This document shows positions 1 to 12,683 of a DNA stretch of 64,000 nucleotides, piece after piece. Each line of letters begins with the position of its first letter. Within the stretch, counting starts at the first letter, position 1. The stretch is from the NCBI GenBank assembly GCA_946902985.2, contig OX336389.2, positions 338,370,444 through 338,434,443 of the forward strand. Direction: 5' to 3'. This DNA is from Meconema thalassinum (lineage: Eukaryota > Arthropoda > Insecta > Orthoptera > Tettigoniidae). The position numbers were made by a program, and so were the translations under genes. A model generated the notes under the pieces. That model was not told the origin of the DNA. It saw nothing but the letters and a program-made list of their open reading frames with translations, and searched no databases.

Positions 1-2
1 AA

Positions 3-95
3 GCAATCGTGGCTGAACAGCGATCTCAAGTTACTCAACACCTCAAGGGCAAGAAACATATTGCCGCAGTTTCGCGCCTTCAGAATAAATGTTTT
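3..95 (+). pseudogene. BED/C2H2-like zinc-finger remnant
   Basis: Read in frame 3, the first bases of the window encode a short peptide containing RSQVTQHLKGKKH. The QVTQH...KH spacing resembles the second half of a BED-type or CGGBP1-like zinc finger, the DNA-binding head of many hAT-type transposases. The cysteine pair that should precede it would lie before the window start, and the frame runs into stops after about 40 codons. It is probably a transposon-derived fragment. A chance match cannot be excluded. Confidence 0.3.
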
Positions 96-1189
96 GTGAT
101 AATCGTCGGTCGTTTGTGATGGACAACCTGAAGATGTATCTCGTTGTGTATTGTAATGCTTCACCAGTCAGTGTGACATAGGATAAGTTGCATTCGTGAG
201 TACTGCATATTGTTTATATTCACATTAATAAACTAAATTATAATTAAATATTTTTACTTTCTTGTCATATATTTGAGGTATTTTTAATACATAAGAAATA
301 AATATTTTCCAGATTTTTAGCACCTAAAATTCCGAGCCCTAATTATAATATACAGGCTGCACAGTTAATATAAGTTAGGAATTATACCCCGAACGACGTA
401 TTGTGTCTGTATATTTAATTTGAAACTTGAAGAAAGAAGTGTCCTTGTTCGACGCTAGGGAGGAGTACGGACGGCCACGTGGTTAAATCCACAGGGGTGA
501 AGGGCCACCTATCTTGAGACAGAAAGACGGATTAGTGTGCGCAGACTGTAAGCATTGTCGATACGCATTTGAAAGACGGGATCTAATGTGTGCGGAATCG
601 AATTACGCCTTGCAAAGTGACGAAAGAGCAATGGCACAGTTACAACCAGAGTTTCGACATCTTTGAATACAAATTCAGTTGAACACTAATTCCCCGGCAT
701 GTTGAGTAATTCTTGAATACTTGTATTACTTGTATTGTATTACTGGAACTTGACCACAGACGTTCAGTTAAAACTTAACAGCAGCAGCTGTCATGGTTAG
801 TGAAAATGAAGCTGGTGAAGTTAGGAAAGAAATTATATTGGTCTAAAACTTAGTTAATGCAAGGGGGGAAAGTCTGATATTCAGTGATGAGAAGCGCTGT
901 TCCAGCACGGATCCTTCTTTCCCTACTTTGAGAATGTTAGGGACTGACTGATCTTTTGAAGATGGAAAATTTTCGACTACAATATATCCATAGTGACCAC
1001 TGCCTTTTGTTGGGTTTATTGTACCGGAAACCTGTCAGATTCTATATGGGGAGTCTATAAAGAGGAGTAAATGAAGGTACATAAGCACAAGTACCCATAT
1101 ATTTCCAAGGACATTCGTGCTGACTATGCAGTTCAATGAAATCTCGCATCAGTTCATTAGGCTTCTGCCATTTTCAACACATATATATA
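96..1189. other. Unassigned intronic sequence
   Basis: AT-rich sequence without a coding signal on either strand. The longest open frames are short and have no recognisable motif. It probably belongs to the RNF10 intron upstream of the exon at 9384, or to unrecognised old repeats. Only a general AT bias and short T-runs are visible. Confidence 0.4.
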
Positions 1190-1229
1190 TGCAACACTTG
1201 ACTTATTTCCTTTCGCTCCGTGCAGAGCA

Positions 1230-3286
1230 TAGGGCATTCAAGAATGATTTCCATCGGGCTCTGTTTGCTGCCAAGTTCTTCACTTCCCTCAAAGTTTTTC
1301 CAGCTTTCCTGACCTCCTCTTCAATTGTGCATTTCTAGGTCTTCGAGTCCCTTGAGGATTCTATTCCAGAGCTCCCCTTTCTACTTCATCATTCTGTTTC
1401 CGCAGAGTATGCCCAATCGAGCCCCATTTCCTCCGTTGGTTGTTGGTTAGCTCTTTACCTCGGCTCTTAGTTTGGAATTATATCTGGCCATCTTATACCC
1501 AAAATTTGACGCAGACAACGATTGATGAATACTTAAGAGTTGGTGAGTAATAGGAATGGTAACTTTCCATGTTTCACATGCATACAATAGGACAGCTTTC
1601 AGATTGGTATTAAAAAGTCTGATTTTCGTCTTCCTGGATATGTTACGGTTTCTCCATACTGGATAGAGGGCATAGATCTGTACAAAAGCCTCATTTGCTT
1701 TTCGTATTCTGCTCTTGACGTCCTCCTCAGCCCCTCCACTTCACGTTACTACACTTCCCAAGTATGCAAATGTATCCACCTGTTCTACATCTTCTACTCC
1801 CACAGTGAGGCCAGCCTGTACTGTAGAGTTCACTCTCAGCTCTTTTGTCTTCTTTGAATTTATCTTAAGTCCAACCTTAGCAGGTTCAAGTTCTAAGTTT
1901 GCCAGTTTTCCCTCTTGTCTCTGAAGCTCTGTGCTAGCATACAGATGTCAGCAGCAAAAAGATCCTCCAACCTGTCTCGAAGTCCCCATTTTATCCCTCT
2001 CCCCACCTTGCTCTCCCCACCTTCCTAAGAGTATTATCAAGAACAATAAGGAACGGGTTGGGAGAAAGTATACATCCTTGTACTCCAGTCTGGATGGCCA
2101 ATGGCAGGGTTAGCTGACCTTAGCAGGTTCAAGTTCTAAGTTTGCCAGTTTTCCCTCTGTCTCTGAAGCTCTGTGCTAGCATACAGATGTCAGCAGCAAA
2201 ATCAAGATCCTCCAAGACTTGATATACCATATTCCTTGAAGGTCTCCCACATGACCTTCCTATTAATGGAATCAAAACATTCTCAAAATCTATAAACGTG
2301 ATGTACAGTGCTGCTTGCCACTCGTTACTCTGCTCCACAATAATCCGTAAAGTGTTAATTAAGTCCATACAAATGCGGTGTTCTCTAAATCCAGCTTGTT
2401 CTTTCCTCAACTTCGACTCGATAGACTTCTTTACGCGATTCAAGATTATCCTGAGAAATACTTTGCTTGGTACGGATAGTAAGGTTATTCCTCTCCAGTT
2501 GTTACAATTCGTCTAGTCACCCTTCTTTGGGATTTTAACAATCACACCTTTCTTCCATTCTGCAGGCAGCTTCTCTTCCAACCTGATCCTTTCCATCAAT
2601 GGCTTCAGGATATTAGCTGTGGTGCCCATGTCTATCTTGATGGAATCTGGCGAAATGTTGTCAACACTGGGAGCTTTCCCATTCTTCAGCTGTAGCAAGG
2701 TTTCTTTGATTTCAGCACAAGTTGGACTGTACAAAAGAATGTTTGGATCAGAGTTTCCAGGTTCATCATTCCTCTCTTCGTGGTGTTCATCAATCCTTCG
2801 ATCAACATTAAAAGCTTCGGTGAAGTATTCCCTCCACCGTTCTTGTTTTTCTTCTTGAGTTGTAAGTAAATTTCCCCGTTTGTCTTTTATGGGTCGGTTC
2901 TTTCGGAAGCTCTTCTTGGACAGCACTTTTGTGATTCGGTATATTTCTTTGCTGTCACCCTTTGATGCAGCATCTTCTGCCTTCTTCGCCATCTCATCGA
3001 TCCAATTACTCTTATCTCTCTTCACACTCCTTTTGACTTCTTTGTAAATGACATTCTGCTTGCACTTTTGCTTTCTGCTGTCGAGTCATACACATATTCA
3101 GCCTCTCCGTAATAGTTTTCCTATGACTATGGTCTCCCAAGTTATTTCTGACAGCCAATCCTTCTTGAGAGGATTGCTCATACCCAAGACTATTTCACTT
3201 GTATCAAGAATGATGTTCTTTACATTACTCCAGGAAGTTTCTGCTGTATCAGATTGGAGTACTTGAAAACTATTTCTTAGCTCCAA
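1230..3286 (-). pseudogene. LINE reverse transcriptase, broken
   Basis: Remains of the reverse transcriptase of the LINE at 1190-4515. In minus-strand order one sees a connector rich in K and E, then KNGKAPSVDNIS, then LPAEWKKGVIVKIPKKGD, a stop, then QAGFREHR and the motif A region TFIDFEN, which shifts frame in mid-motif. About 70 codons including motif B are deleted. The catalytic FADD box reads FAAD (LDFAADICML), so one catalytic Asp is lost. Further upstream positions (2100-1340) encode the palm/thumb remainder, with FAYLGSVVT, LYACETWK and a WNPQG-type tail, in several frames. It is not functional. Confidence 0.8.
1881..2215. repeat. Local duplication inside the minus-strand LINE
   Basis: About 90 bases starting at 1881 (caggttcaagttctaag...) recur almost unchanged at 2124, an offset of 243 bases. 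The copies differ by single-base indels near the ttttccctc run and before gatcctcc. Between them lies RT sequence that reads on in the same element, so this is a secondary tandem duplication within the LINE. Confidence 0.85.
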
Positions 3287-3350
3287 TTTAAATTCTTCTC
3301 TGACCTTCTCCTTCTACAACTTCCTCACATCAAATCTCTTACTCTGTTTT

Positions 3351-4151
3351 TCAAACCTCTTTTTTTGCCACCATGATCTTCATCTTGGACTCAGCCAGCA
3401 TAAGGTGGCGATCATTGCTAGCATCAGCTCCTCTCTTATTCCGAACATCGGTGAGTAATCTTCTGAATCTCCTACTCACTGCGATGTGGTCAATTTGGTT
3501 CTGTGTCATGATCAGGGGAAACCCACGTGATCTAATGGCACCTCTTTGAGTCAACAAAATACCTCCAATAACAAGGTCATGGCTAGCACAGAAGTTTGTG
3601 AACTTTTCTCCATTTCCATTCCTATCCCCAAGGCCATGTACACCCATCACATGTTCTAGTCCCTCGTTCTCTCCTACCTTAGTATTAAGGTCTCCCATTA
3701 TTATAATCACATCTCTCTTACTGCTTTTCTTTACTGTCTCATGCAGAAGGGAGTAGAATGCTTCCTTGAGTTCTTCTGATGGTTCCGTGGGTGCATAGCA
3801 TTGTATAATCGTAACATTGCGAATGCGGGTTTTAAATTGTGCTGATAACATTCGCTCGGAAATGGATTGCCAACTTATAAGGCTTTTCTTTGCATGTTCA
3901 GTAAGCAAAAGACCAACACCATCTCTGCGTTCAGCATTCTCCTCGCTCCTCCCAGAGTATATTAGGGTTAGTCCTTCATAAGTTTTTATCTCGCCAAAAT
4001 CTGGCCATCTTATCTTACTGAGCCCAAGTATGTCAAGTTTATACGAGATCATTTCTCTAGTCACCTGTCTCAGCCTACTACTCTCACCCAGAGTCCTCAC
4101 ATTCCAGAAACCTATTTGTGTCTTCCTTTTCGTGCCGAAAGTTGTCAACAT
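3351..4151 (-). pseudogene. LINE endonuclease domain, mutated active site
   Basis: A 266-residue open stretch homologous to the exonuclease/endonuclease/phosphatase domain of RTE-like LINEs, which nicks target DNA to prime reverse transcription. Visible motifs in order are GFWNVRTL near residue 15, LGLSKIRW near residue 43, IIIMGDLNTKVG near residue 150 and the IDHIAVSRRF region near residue 220. Two catalytic positions are changed. The usual Glu of the LSE(I/T)(R/K)W box is Lys, and the terminal SDH box reads NDR. The domain is therefore very probably inactive although the frame is open. It continues downstream into the broken RT. Confidence 0.85.
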
Positions 4152-4515
4152 GAGATCAGTCCGGTTTTCATTCTTTTCAGTTTCTTTAATAATAAACCAT
4201 TTTGGAGGGTGCGAGTTATTAGCCCACAGCTTCCTAGTTTTCTGGTAGGGCTAACACCTTAAGGACTGAAAACGAGCCCCCGCAGTTTTCCAACCGTACC
4301 GCTGAATTACAGCTCCACCTGGAGAAAAACCTACTGATGATGCTGCTGCCAACCATCATGGTGTAGTCTGTCATTTAGTCTGTCTTTCACCCTTGACCTT
4401 ACCGGCATTGGTGGCCCTGCCAGGAGCCGACATTCCCACCGGCCTTGCTCTCAGGATCACTGAGACGCACAAGCCTCCCCACCATGTTGAGGTACTGTAC
4501 CCGTATATTCGAGAA

Positions 4516-7500
4516 GGGATCTGTCGAAAATCCGGAGCTGGGCTGGATTGCGGATTTTGAATGCACCGGCTAATTTACAAGTCAAAAATCCGCTCCGACA
4601 TGATCTTCAAGAACATACGCAGAGGTAATTACAATGAAACTGTGAAATACACAAATACACTAGAGCTCAGGCGACACTTACCTTGCTTTCTCTCGGGTAT
4701 ATTGTAGTCAGCTTCCGACCTGAAATGGGGGCTTTCACAGTGTCATTTCTTACTATATCTAAAATAAATCACGCTAAACCATATGAAAACGAACTAAACA
4801 ACTTAATAACAAATGTAAACTAATTTCTAAACAAACAAAAATATTCCTAAACTAACAATTAATTAATAAATACAGACACTCATTCACACTTCCCTTCATC
4901 TACGCCACTGAAACGCTGTGTTTCTAGAACACCAGAACATAAATTTTGGTTGGCCTAAGCCTTTTCTAAAAGATAAAACTATTAACAGAGTTTGGCGTGC
5001 TTCACATTCTTCTACAAGCTACTGAGAACACCTGGGCGCGCTCTGTACGCGTGCCTGGGTCATGTGACACGGTGACATAATGATACCGTTGCTTCCCCAG
5101 TCCAATGGTTGGTTCTCAGTCATCAATAGACGTGTTTACAACTACTCCGCTACATTTTGTAGGCAGCGCTGGCCTTGAGCGAAAGAACAGGTTCTCCACA
5201 CAAACCCTGTGCTCTAATGAAATCGGCCCAGCAAATACACGTCTCTGCTGCATTCTGACAGTATTTTAAAATCACATTCTCTCTTAACAAAATTGGAAAT
5301 ATTTCAGTCATTCCTTACTCGAAATCGTTAAAACTTTCGCACAACATTGCTTTCATTCCCGCACATCATGTTAACCTGACAGAGTTGTCCTAGTTCGTAC
5401 TTAACAATGAATAACATTCATTCAAAACATATCGACTTATACGCAAAGTACACTTCAAAAACATTGTACAAATTATTATTTCTAACATATTATTCCCTTG
5501 ATTAAATAATTACTTGGAACTTATTTACAGCATAAATCTGCATTACAATTAATAGCGTGGGATATTATAATGATATAAATTCGTTATCTGTATGTACGTA
5601 TAAGCGTTAGCTCTGATCACAAGTTTAATCTCACCACATATTACTGAGATCTATACAATCTCCATCAACTTTCAAAATACTACTGCACTTAGTCGTTATT
5701 GGTTTATAGTCTAATGTTCGACCAGAAAAGGTAAAACATATGCATTTACTTAAATCGTGATTAATAAAGGTTAATAATTAGTATACATAACAGACGTTAG
5801 TATCAGTTTTCTCGTCTCAATTTCCGAACCAACCTCCACATCTAAGTCACGTATTAATTCAAAAGAGTTCTCTCCATAACTCACTTCCTATGCCATAATG
5901 CCAAATGCTTATCCAAATAGTCTTGCCTATGCAACGACTCTACTTCAGTGCGGCAAATACCTCGCAAACGACACCTTGTATACCATCTGTATACGGAAAT
6001 ACAAACAATTTATTACACACATAAATGTTATCATGTCTTCCACAAAACTAGCATTTCCTAAAATTGGCATACTCCTCAGCGTTGCCATAATCAACCGCTG
6101 GTATATCAAACCGTTACATCTGTTGTTATTGCGTTATTTTTATACATACAAATGACCTTGGACACAACGTGTGAGTCCTCCTTGATTTTACTTTCAAAAC
6201 GATACTGGGATATCCACATACTGTTGCATACACACTTAATAAAAATACTATACTGTCTCTCCGTACTCCTCTGGTTTCAACTTCACATTTGTAGCAATAA
6301 CACGTCTACATTATGACGTTATATTACACATTGTGAATAAATAACTACAACTATTATTTATATAAGTCCGATAAATATCAATCTCGACGGGGTAATCTAG
6401 CTAGGAATTCCCTACCGTCGGGTAATAATAATCTTCTATGAAGATTAATCTCTAAAATAATTAAATGAATGAAAGATCTTAGCTTTCTCCAACAAAATAA
6501 AGATTGTCAAATTCGGAATGTGTCTCCATTCTACACAAGAATGTCTCATCGATATCGTGACAAATATTTCTAGCCAAATCGACGCCAAGTTCATAACAAT
6601 TTTGTGATCTTTCACAATATATCACATGTTCTTTCTTCTTTTCTTCAAGTTTCTTCTCGACAAAAATAAGACGCCCAAATTAAATTAATAAAAGAATTTA
6701 ATTGGCATCATAGACGAAAATGTCTATCTCCTGAATTCATAATGAATTCATAAAAGTCGAAAAATAAATTTACTGATCTTCAATAAAAATTACTGGGATG
6801 CTGATCCCTTAAACAAGTTAGCTATCTCAGTTCAGAAACTGGATCGTAGTATAACAATAAGAAAATGACGAAAGACGATCACCACAAATGATCTCGTAGA
6901 ATAAAATGTTGTTACATGAAATACATAAATGTGTCGAAATATGGATAAAGGAATTGCTCTAGAATGTCATAATATATCTCTATCTACATATTAATAAACA
7001 CTGTTACCTTGACTGAAGTTCAAGTAAAGTATTATGGAAAGTTGTTTCATCCTTCAAGAACCTAGGCTGGATCCTAGTTCGTCCCCTCGAACTCACGACC
7101 TCGGACGAGGGAGGACTCCCTCTCCGGAAAACATCAAGCTCCATCTGGGATCGAACCGCGAACTCCCTTCCGTCAATCTTCATTGTTGCCGGGTACCCCT
7201 GGCATCTTGAAAATATTCTTGTATCTTCTTTCTCCGTCATATAGTTTTATTATGATATCGAATAGTGTTGAAAGTTCAGCTTCATATTCCGAAATAAATT
7301 CGAAATGGAAGTCGTGGACCTCACTCGTATATAGAATATTCATAAAGATGGACTATGAATTATTTTATGTAGTCTCAGATGTTAAGTTCAAGCTCCTGTA
7401 TAACGCTAATGTACTAGAATGTTGGTGTACATAACATCTCATGCTTGCTTGGAAAGTAGACAATCATGAACAATCTCCATATCGAAGCTCCATTGTTGAA

Positions 7501-9383
7501 TGTATTCCTGCGCACATAATTTCTTATTCCATAATCACAAGCATATTAAATTTCTTAAATGTCTTCACTTGCTGAATATACACAGTCATTATACTTGTGT
7601 AGCAATATACTTCTTCAATGATAATGTCAATCACTGTTACTCACGTGAATCTGATATCATGGATCTGTATTCGCTGCAGTCTGGTTGGAACTAAAATACT
7701 TTACTGCGATTGATTCCGTTACTTTTCTATTTCATTTCTAAAATGGCTATCATTCTCAAAGTCTTCCTTCGTTCACGCTGAAAATTTATATAACACTTCT
7801 ATGCGTTCTGTACTAGAGTCTGTAGTTGAAATATTTGTTCTATTAACAAATAGTCTAAAGTTATTGCGGTATGAACTCTCCTCGCAACTTCACACAGATC
7901 GTAAGCACGGGCGATCTCCACAAGCTACCCTCTAGATGCGCTGTCTCCATGAGTCGACCAAACTCTGACTCGGCTAAGACCTTCGGGACTGCAACTCTCC
8001 CAGAATATATGTCTCTACACTTCAAACTTCGCAGGAACAAGAGCCCTGATGCCTTGCGACTCCCCTCCAAGACACCAGATCTAGCCGCCATTTTTCGTTC
8101 CCTCGAAAAATTTAGCGCGCACTAGAAAAATGCTTATTATGACGTATTTCGAACTCCGGTCGATTTTCAAAATATTTCTAATATTTTCTTATAATTTTCT
8201 TCTTATTATCAATCCATAAAATAACTCTCTTGGGGCCTAAATGTGTTAATTCTCCATATAATTTAGTTGAAGGAACTGCCGTCTTCACTAAGACTTCTCC
8301 TTATTGGCTGTGGGCTTATATCCAATAGTATAATTTATAACAATATTTAAACATTTTCTGAGGTAATTCTCTGTTGCTAGGTCAATTCTAAGCTTCTAGA
8401 ACCTTCGATTGCGCAATAATATCACGTGACGGAGTCTCCCTCCTTGCTCAACGTAGCAACATGACTCGTTTGTGTCAAGCTCCAGCATTTATATTGCCTG
8501 GTTAAATTTTATCATGGGCTTCGAAAATAATCCCATTTTCATCCCAAATAATTCATTTTTTGGTGGCAGTAACAAACCATGGGGAGGATATGCAACACTA
8601 GAACTCGCAAATTCACTACTGGTACTGGGCACTCGAGATTTCAAGCATACTGTAACTCCTAGCCCGGAAGTAGCGTCCACACACATGTGCACTCATCACT
8701 GACACGCCTGGAATGCTAATTCAAGAGTTCACTCAAGATTGTGCGTGTATGAGGCCCTTGACAAATGCATACACTAATGCAGCCATCACAATAAGACAGG
8801 GTATCAGACAGATTTCCACACACATCCAAGTACACAGGGCTACATAATCACGATATCGCAAAGCCTCTAAATAAATCAACAACAAAATCTTCTTCCTGCC
8901 TTCAACAGTCTGTTGTAATGTGAACATTTCGCCTCCTCTGACATAAATCACAGTTCAGGTAAACAGTTGAGAGCCTGCTGTTCATTCTATACTTCCTAAT
9001 GAGTAAACGGTCTTATTTTGGTTTAGGTTTGTGCTTCCTACCCGTTTCCTTTCTTCAGCACTAAAAAGAACCCGGTCTTTCAGTACCACTTCAAAGTAGA
9101 GTTTACCGTAGCTATTAGAGAGGTATGCTCAACGCCTGCCACAAGACTGTTTGATAAGGAACATCCAATAATGTTAACAATACAGCTACCATACACATAC
9201 AGTAAAATTCATATCAAAGTTGGAAAGCTAAATTCTGCCAACATTAGTTACAAATCTTAGAAATGACTGTCACAAATAATTTGCATGCAACTATATCCAG
9301 GTGTTTACAAGAATGCCTTGATGGTTTTTATTTGTTTTGTTATTGAATAAAAATTAGTAATGTCATTATATCTCTTATTTCAG
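4516..9383. other. Unassigned AT-rich intronic sequence
   Basis: Nearly 5 kb with no supported gene. Short open frames at 5898-6155, 7004-7240, 7861-8125 and 8472-8702 have no recognisable motif and overlap on both strands. A small palindromic stretch lies near 6387-6422 (cgacgggg...ccgtcgg). The final bases before 9384 form a pyrimidine-rich splice acceptor. The GC-richer block at 7870-8110 and the promoter-like block at 8400-8460 may belong to an unrecognised LTR or DNA element. I found no paired terminal repeats. Confidence 0.4.
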
Positions 9384-9474
9384 CTGCCAGTTTGTCGTGA
9401 GGACTGGAAACGACTATGGAGAAAATTTGGACAATCCGGACCGATTGGTTGATTGGGGTTGTATTGAGCAGATC
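9384..9474 (+). CDS. RNF10: RNF10 exon just upstream of the RING exon
   Basis: A 91-base exon bordered by tttcag and gtaagt. The first base completes a codon, followed by 30 codons beginning CQFVV and ending VDWGCIEQI. RNF10 has CQFVV...DP..LV.W..VEQV at exactly this place before its RING finger. The conserved CQFVV, the P-D-x-L-V-x-W core and the E-Q end are all visible. The exon ends in phase 0, matching the phase-0 start of the RING exon 9.5 kb downstream. The preceding exon should end in phase 2 and lies upstream of the window. RNF10 is an E3 ubiquitin ligase that modifies 40S ribosomal proteins uS3 and uS5 (established for mammals). Confidence 0.9.
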
Positions 9475-9571
9475 GTAAGTGAAATTTCAACAGAATAAAT
9501 AGTTGAGTAATTTTAAAATTTTGTGTATCTGAATAAGTTAAAAAACATACCTACTGTAATCTGCAAGATTA

Positions 9572-10465
9572 CCGTATTTCCTCGCATAATCGTCGCACAT
9601 TTTTAGCCTAAAGTTCTTGGGGAAAAGCAAGGTGCGACGATTATGTGAAGAATATTAAAGTTCAAAGAAGAAAACCACAATTTTTAAATATATACTGTAT
9701 CATTATTTGCTGCACTCTTGTGCGCTCTCTTATTATTTGCTTATTATGTAACCACATGTATTTAACTTTCATCAAGATAATCGTACAATTCTTGTATTTC
9801 CTTATTTTGGACACCAATGCATATCATCAAGCACTGGTCTCATTTGCGATGTTTTCACGGAAGTGGCTGATGCTAGACTGGCACGAGGTGTCTCTTGCGT
9901 AAGATTCCGCCAATAGCAGTTGGGCCTGTTTTAACGTCGGGGAACTGGGACTAGCAGCTGCTTCATAAGCAGCTAATTGAATCTCGTCATTCCAAGGCCA
10001 ACTCACGGAAGCGATAGGTCCACACGAGTTTCACTCCCCTTGCCTGGAGTTGCGTTGAGCGCAATCGTTGGTTAGCGTTCTGTGGGCCAGTCGTTCGCGT
10101 GGCGTGTCATAGCCTGCAGTCGGAGAGACAGGCTTCTTTCTTCTGACAAGGTCACTGCAGGTTAAAGCTCGCGGAATGTGCTGGCAAAGCTGGCCGCTCG
10201 CGTCACAGTTCATAGCCCGCAGGCATAAAGACGATTACTTTCTCCTGACAACATCACGCCAGATTATAAACTCGCAGAATGTGCTAAGTGACGAAGCTGG
10301 CCGCTCGCGTCACAGTTCATAGGCTGCAGGCATAAAGACGAGATACCTTTTCATCTGGCTGGCGCACAAATACGAATATGCTATGCGATGATTATGCGAT
10401 GAAATTTTATAAACCTATTTTAGTGTTTGAAAAGTGGGGTGCGACGATTATGCGAGGAAATACGT
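9572..10465. mobile_element. Nonautonomous pogo-type DNA element
   Basis: Terminal inverted repeats begin CCGTATTTCCTCGCATAATC on the left and are mirrored by gattatgcgaggaaatacg on the right. The left flank is TA; the right TA has decayed. The same CCGTAT termini bound the elements at 42757-43362 and 46337-47376, the latter carrying a POGK-like transposase, so I assign this one to that group. No transposase survives; the interior contains a roughly 110-bp tandem repeat. It lies in the RNF10 intron 100 bases behind the exon ending at 9474. Confidence 0.8.
10085..10345. repeat. Tandem repeat inside the pogo-type element
   Basis: Two well-preserved units, at 10173-10231 and 10278-10341, share gaatgtgct, agctggccgctcgcgtcac, agttcatag and gcaggcataaagacg. 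A more divergent first unit starts near 10085. The spacing is about 105-110 bases. It is GC-richer than its surroundings. Confidence 0.7.
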
Positions 10466-10679
10466 TTTTTGTGTGTTTTCAGTAAGGTCTATTTTGCAAC
10501 ATAACCTGAAGTGAAGATTTTTAAACCATTTAGGAAGACACATTTCAATCATATAAAATGACCAAGTGCTGAAAAATCGCAATTGAAGTTCAAACTCGTA
10601 AGTTTGCAGAAGGTATTCATAGGAACTATTTCAAAATCAGCACACATATAGACATAATATTTTTGATTAATTTTCAGGA

Positions 10680-11690
10680 GCCCATACATGACAGTGCTGC
10701 CAACATGATTTTATGCATGCTGATGTGTTCAATGTTTTACTACTTGTAACCTCCATACTAGCCAGTAGATTTCTTCCGAAGTTGGCACACTTATAGATCA
10801 TATCAGATTAGTTTTGAGCAACCGATACATGGCAGTGTTGCCAACATGATTCGATGCTTGCTGATATTTTATTTGAGGGCCTTGGAAATCGTGGCCATGT
10901 AGCCCCACGTGTAAGTGGTAATAGTCTGATATCCTGTGTTATTGTGATGTCTGTAGTAGTGTGTAATTGTCATTTAGATTAGGATTGGGAAGGAGGTGGC
11001 TGTGGCCCTATGTTAGAAATCATCTCATTGGCCTGGAGTAGAATAGAGAAACCAGGGAAAACCACTTCCAGGATGGCTGGGGTGGGAATCGAACCCACCT
11101 CTTCTCAGTTTTGCCCCATGAGGCTGAGTATACTCTGTTCAGCTTGGCAGAGCTAGGAATTGAACCCGGACTTCCGGGGCAACAGTCAAGATTGCTAGCC
11201 GCTAGTCCAGGAGGTGGACTCGACGTGTGCCGGTAGGTTCAAGGTTTAACTACAACTAACGTCCATCCTATCTATTGGACTTCAACCAAATTTTGTATGT
11301 GCATAGTGTACTGTAGGAGGTAAAACTACACATTTATTCAGTTGCCAAGGCTGTCGACTGTTGCTAAATGCTCTCATATAATTTTGAACTCTACTCTCAA
11401 TATATCAAGGAAGTATATGAGCCAACACATAGACTATAGAACATAAAATTTCAGATTAATTTTGAGTAAACCATACATTACATTTGGGCCAACATGATTC
11501 TACGTGTGCTGATTGGCTCAATGTTTGACTGCATGTAACATCCATATTAACAAATAAATTTCTTCCAAAATTGGCACATATATTGATCTTTATATTTCAG
11601 TTTAATTTAGGGTAACCCATACATGGCAGTGTTACCAACATGATTCTGTGCATACTGGTAGGTTCAATGTTGAGTGAATCTTGAAAGCTG
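10680..11690. repeat. Degenerate tandem repeat, unit about 110-150 bp
   Basis: The block ccatacatggcagtg...ccaacatgattc followed by a gctgat...gttcaatgtt segment recurs at about 10682, 10828, 11470 and 11617. An intervening atttcttcc.aa.ttggcaca segment sits at about 10767 and 11560. The array is interrupted by a SINE at 10873-11222. No coding capacity is evident. The unit resembles no family I can name. Confidence 0.65.
10873..11222 (-). mobile_element. tRNA-derived SINE, antisense copy 1
   Basis: Read on the minus strand, the right end begins with a tRNA-like head. It has an A-box-like tract and a B-box-like tract (ggttcaattcc) of an RNA polymerase III promoter. The body contains the shared block cacttccaggatggctg (plus strand). 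Two longer copies of the same SINE occur at 56713-57096 and 57206-57572. The copy splits the degenerate tandem repeat. Confidence 0.8.
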
Positions 11691-11773
11691 GTGCTACCAA
11701 CACAAATTCATGCATGGATATAATGTTAAACATTCAATTCCATGCAATTACTATACTAATTAATAGATATATA

Positions 11774-12476
11774 CAGTAGAGTCCCGCCAATACGAACCCC
11801 ACTAATCCGAAAATCTGCCTAATCCGAACAGGGCTAGAAAACAATATCTACCAAATTTGTTTTGAATTTTAAAACTGGAAAAAATAAAGATTAAACTAGT
11901 TTTTCCAAGTAAAACCGTAAATTCATTAGCACAGAAATACATGAAATAAATGCTACAGGAGTAAACAGTGAATCTGTCGGCTATCTTTTACACAAAAACT
12001 AAAAAACAGAAGGCCTAGACCTACAAATAATGGGCATAACAAAGTTTGAATGGATTTTTTTTTACGTTAACGACAAAACAAACGGAAAAGCAAATCAACA
12101 GTGGAAGTGGAAGTCAATGATCTTTGTTTGATGCAATGCACTAAAAAGACTTGAAGAGGCAATGTTTCGCCAACGTCACATAAACATTACATCACTAGGA
12201 GTTGCAGCGGTATCCGTCTCGACGTAGCGTAGAGCGAGGTTATGGGCACTTGCAGCGGCAGTATGCGAAATAACGCATCATTGTCCCACTCGTCCTCGCT
12301 ATCATCTGCATTGATCTCAGCTGATGTTCCGTGCAACACTGCTACAATGTCTGTCTGCATAGTATTCCTCGTGAGTGTTAATTGGTTTTCGAGCCTTTAA
12401 GTCAATATGTTGTCGTATTTGACGAAAATCCAACAGGTTTCGGTCCTGATTAGTTCGGATTAGTGGGACTCCACTG
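11774..12476. mobile_element. Tigger-type MITE, about 700 bp
   Basis: Inverted termini start CAGTAGAGTCCCGCC on the left and are mirrored by ggactccactg on the right. Internal subterminal words (actaatccgaa, ttcggattagt) also pair. TA dinucleotides flank both ends, as expected for the pogo/Tigger group. On the minus strand an acidic stretch near 12300 (DDSEDEWDND) looks like the C-terminal tail of a Tigger transposase. The rest of the gene is gone. Confidence 0.85.
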
Positions 12477-12659
12477 TACATATTTTTGCACATCCAATAT
12501 ATATGCCTTAATAGACATCAGTATGCCTGCTTACGGAGTCCACGAAACAAGCAACTGCCTAATGACATTCTGAGAACATTAGAAATCTAGACTCAATATC
12601 ATAGAGGGATGTTTTCTTTTTATTTAAAAATGGTTAAAACTTATATAAATACATTAATT

Positions 12660-12683
12660 TATATATATATATATATTATATAA
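12660..12683. repeat. (TA)n microsatellite
   Basis: Uninterrupted alternating TA of about nine units followed by a degenerate ttatataata tail. It sits in unassigned intronic sequence between two Tigger-type elements. Confidence 0.9.

Larger units (their letters stand above)
1190..4515 (-). mobile_element. Decayed RTE-like LINE, minus strand
   Basis: A non-LTR retrotransposon read right to left. About 4515-4152 is a leader. The apurinic endonuclease domain follows (4151-3351), then a connector and reverse transcriptase (3286-2129), then the RT C-terminal region (about 2128-1230). The endonuclease resembles the CFDP2 type typical of RTE-like LINEs. The copy is old: it has many stops and frame changes, an internal deletion between RT motif A and the catalytic FADD box, and a local duplication. 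Neither a target-site duplication nor a clear 3' tail could be fixed, so both ends are approximate. Confidence 0.85.

Noticed and set aside
7140..7240. ggttcgatccc on the minus strand, resembling a Pol III B box
   Set aside because: No A box or tRNA-like stem at the right distance, and no second copy in the window.
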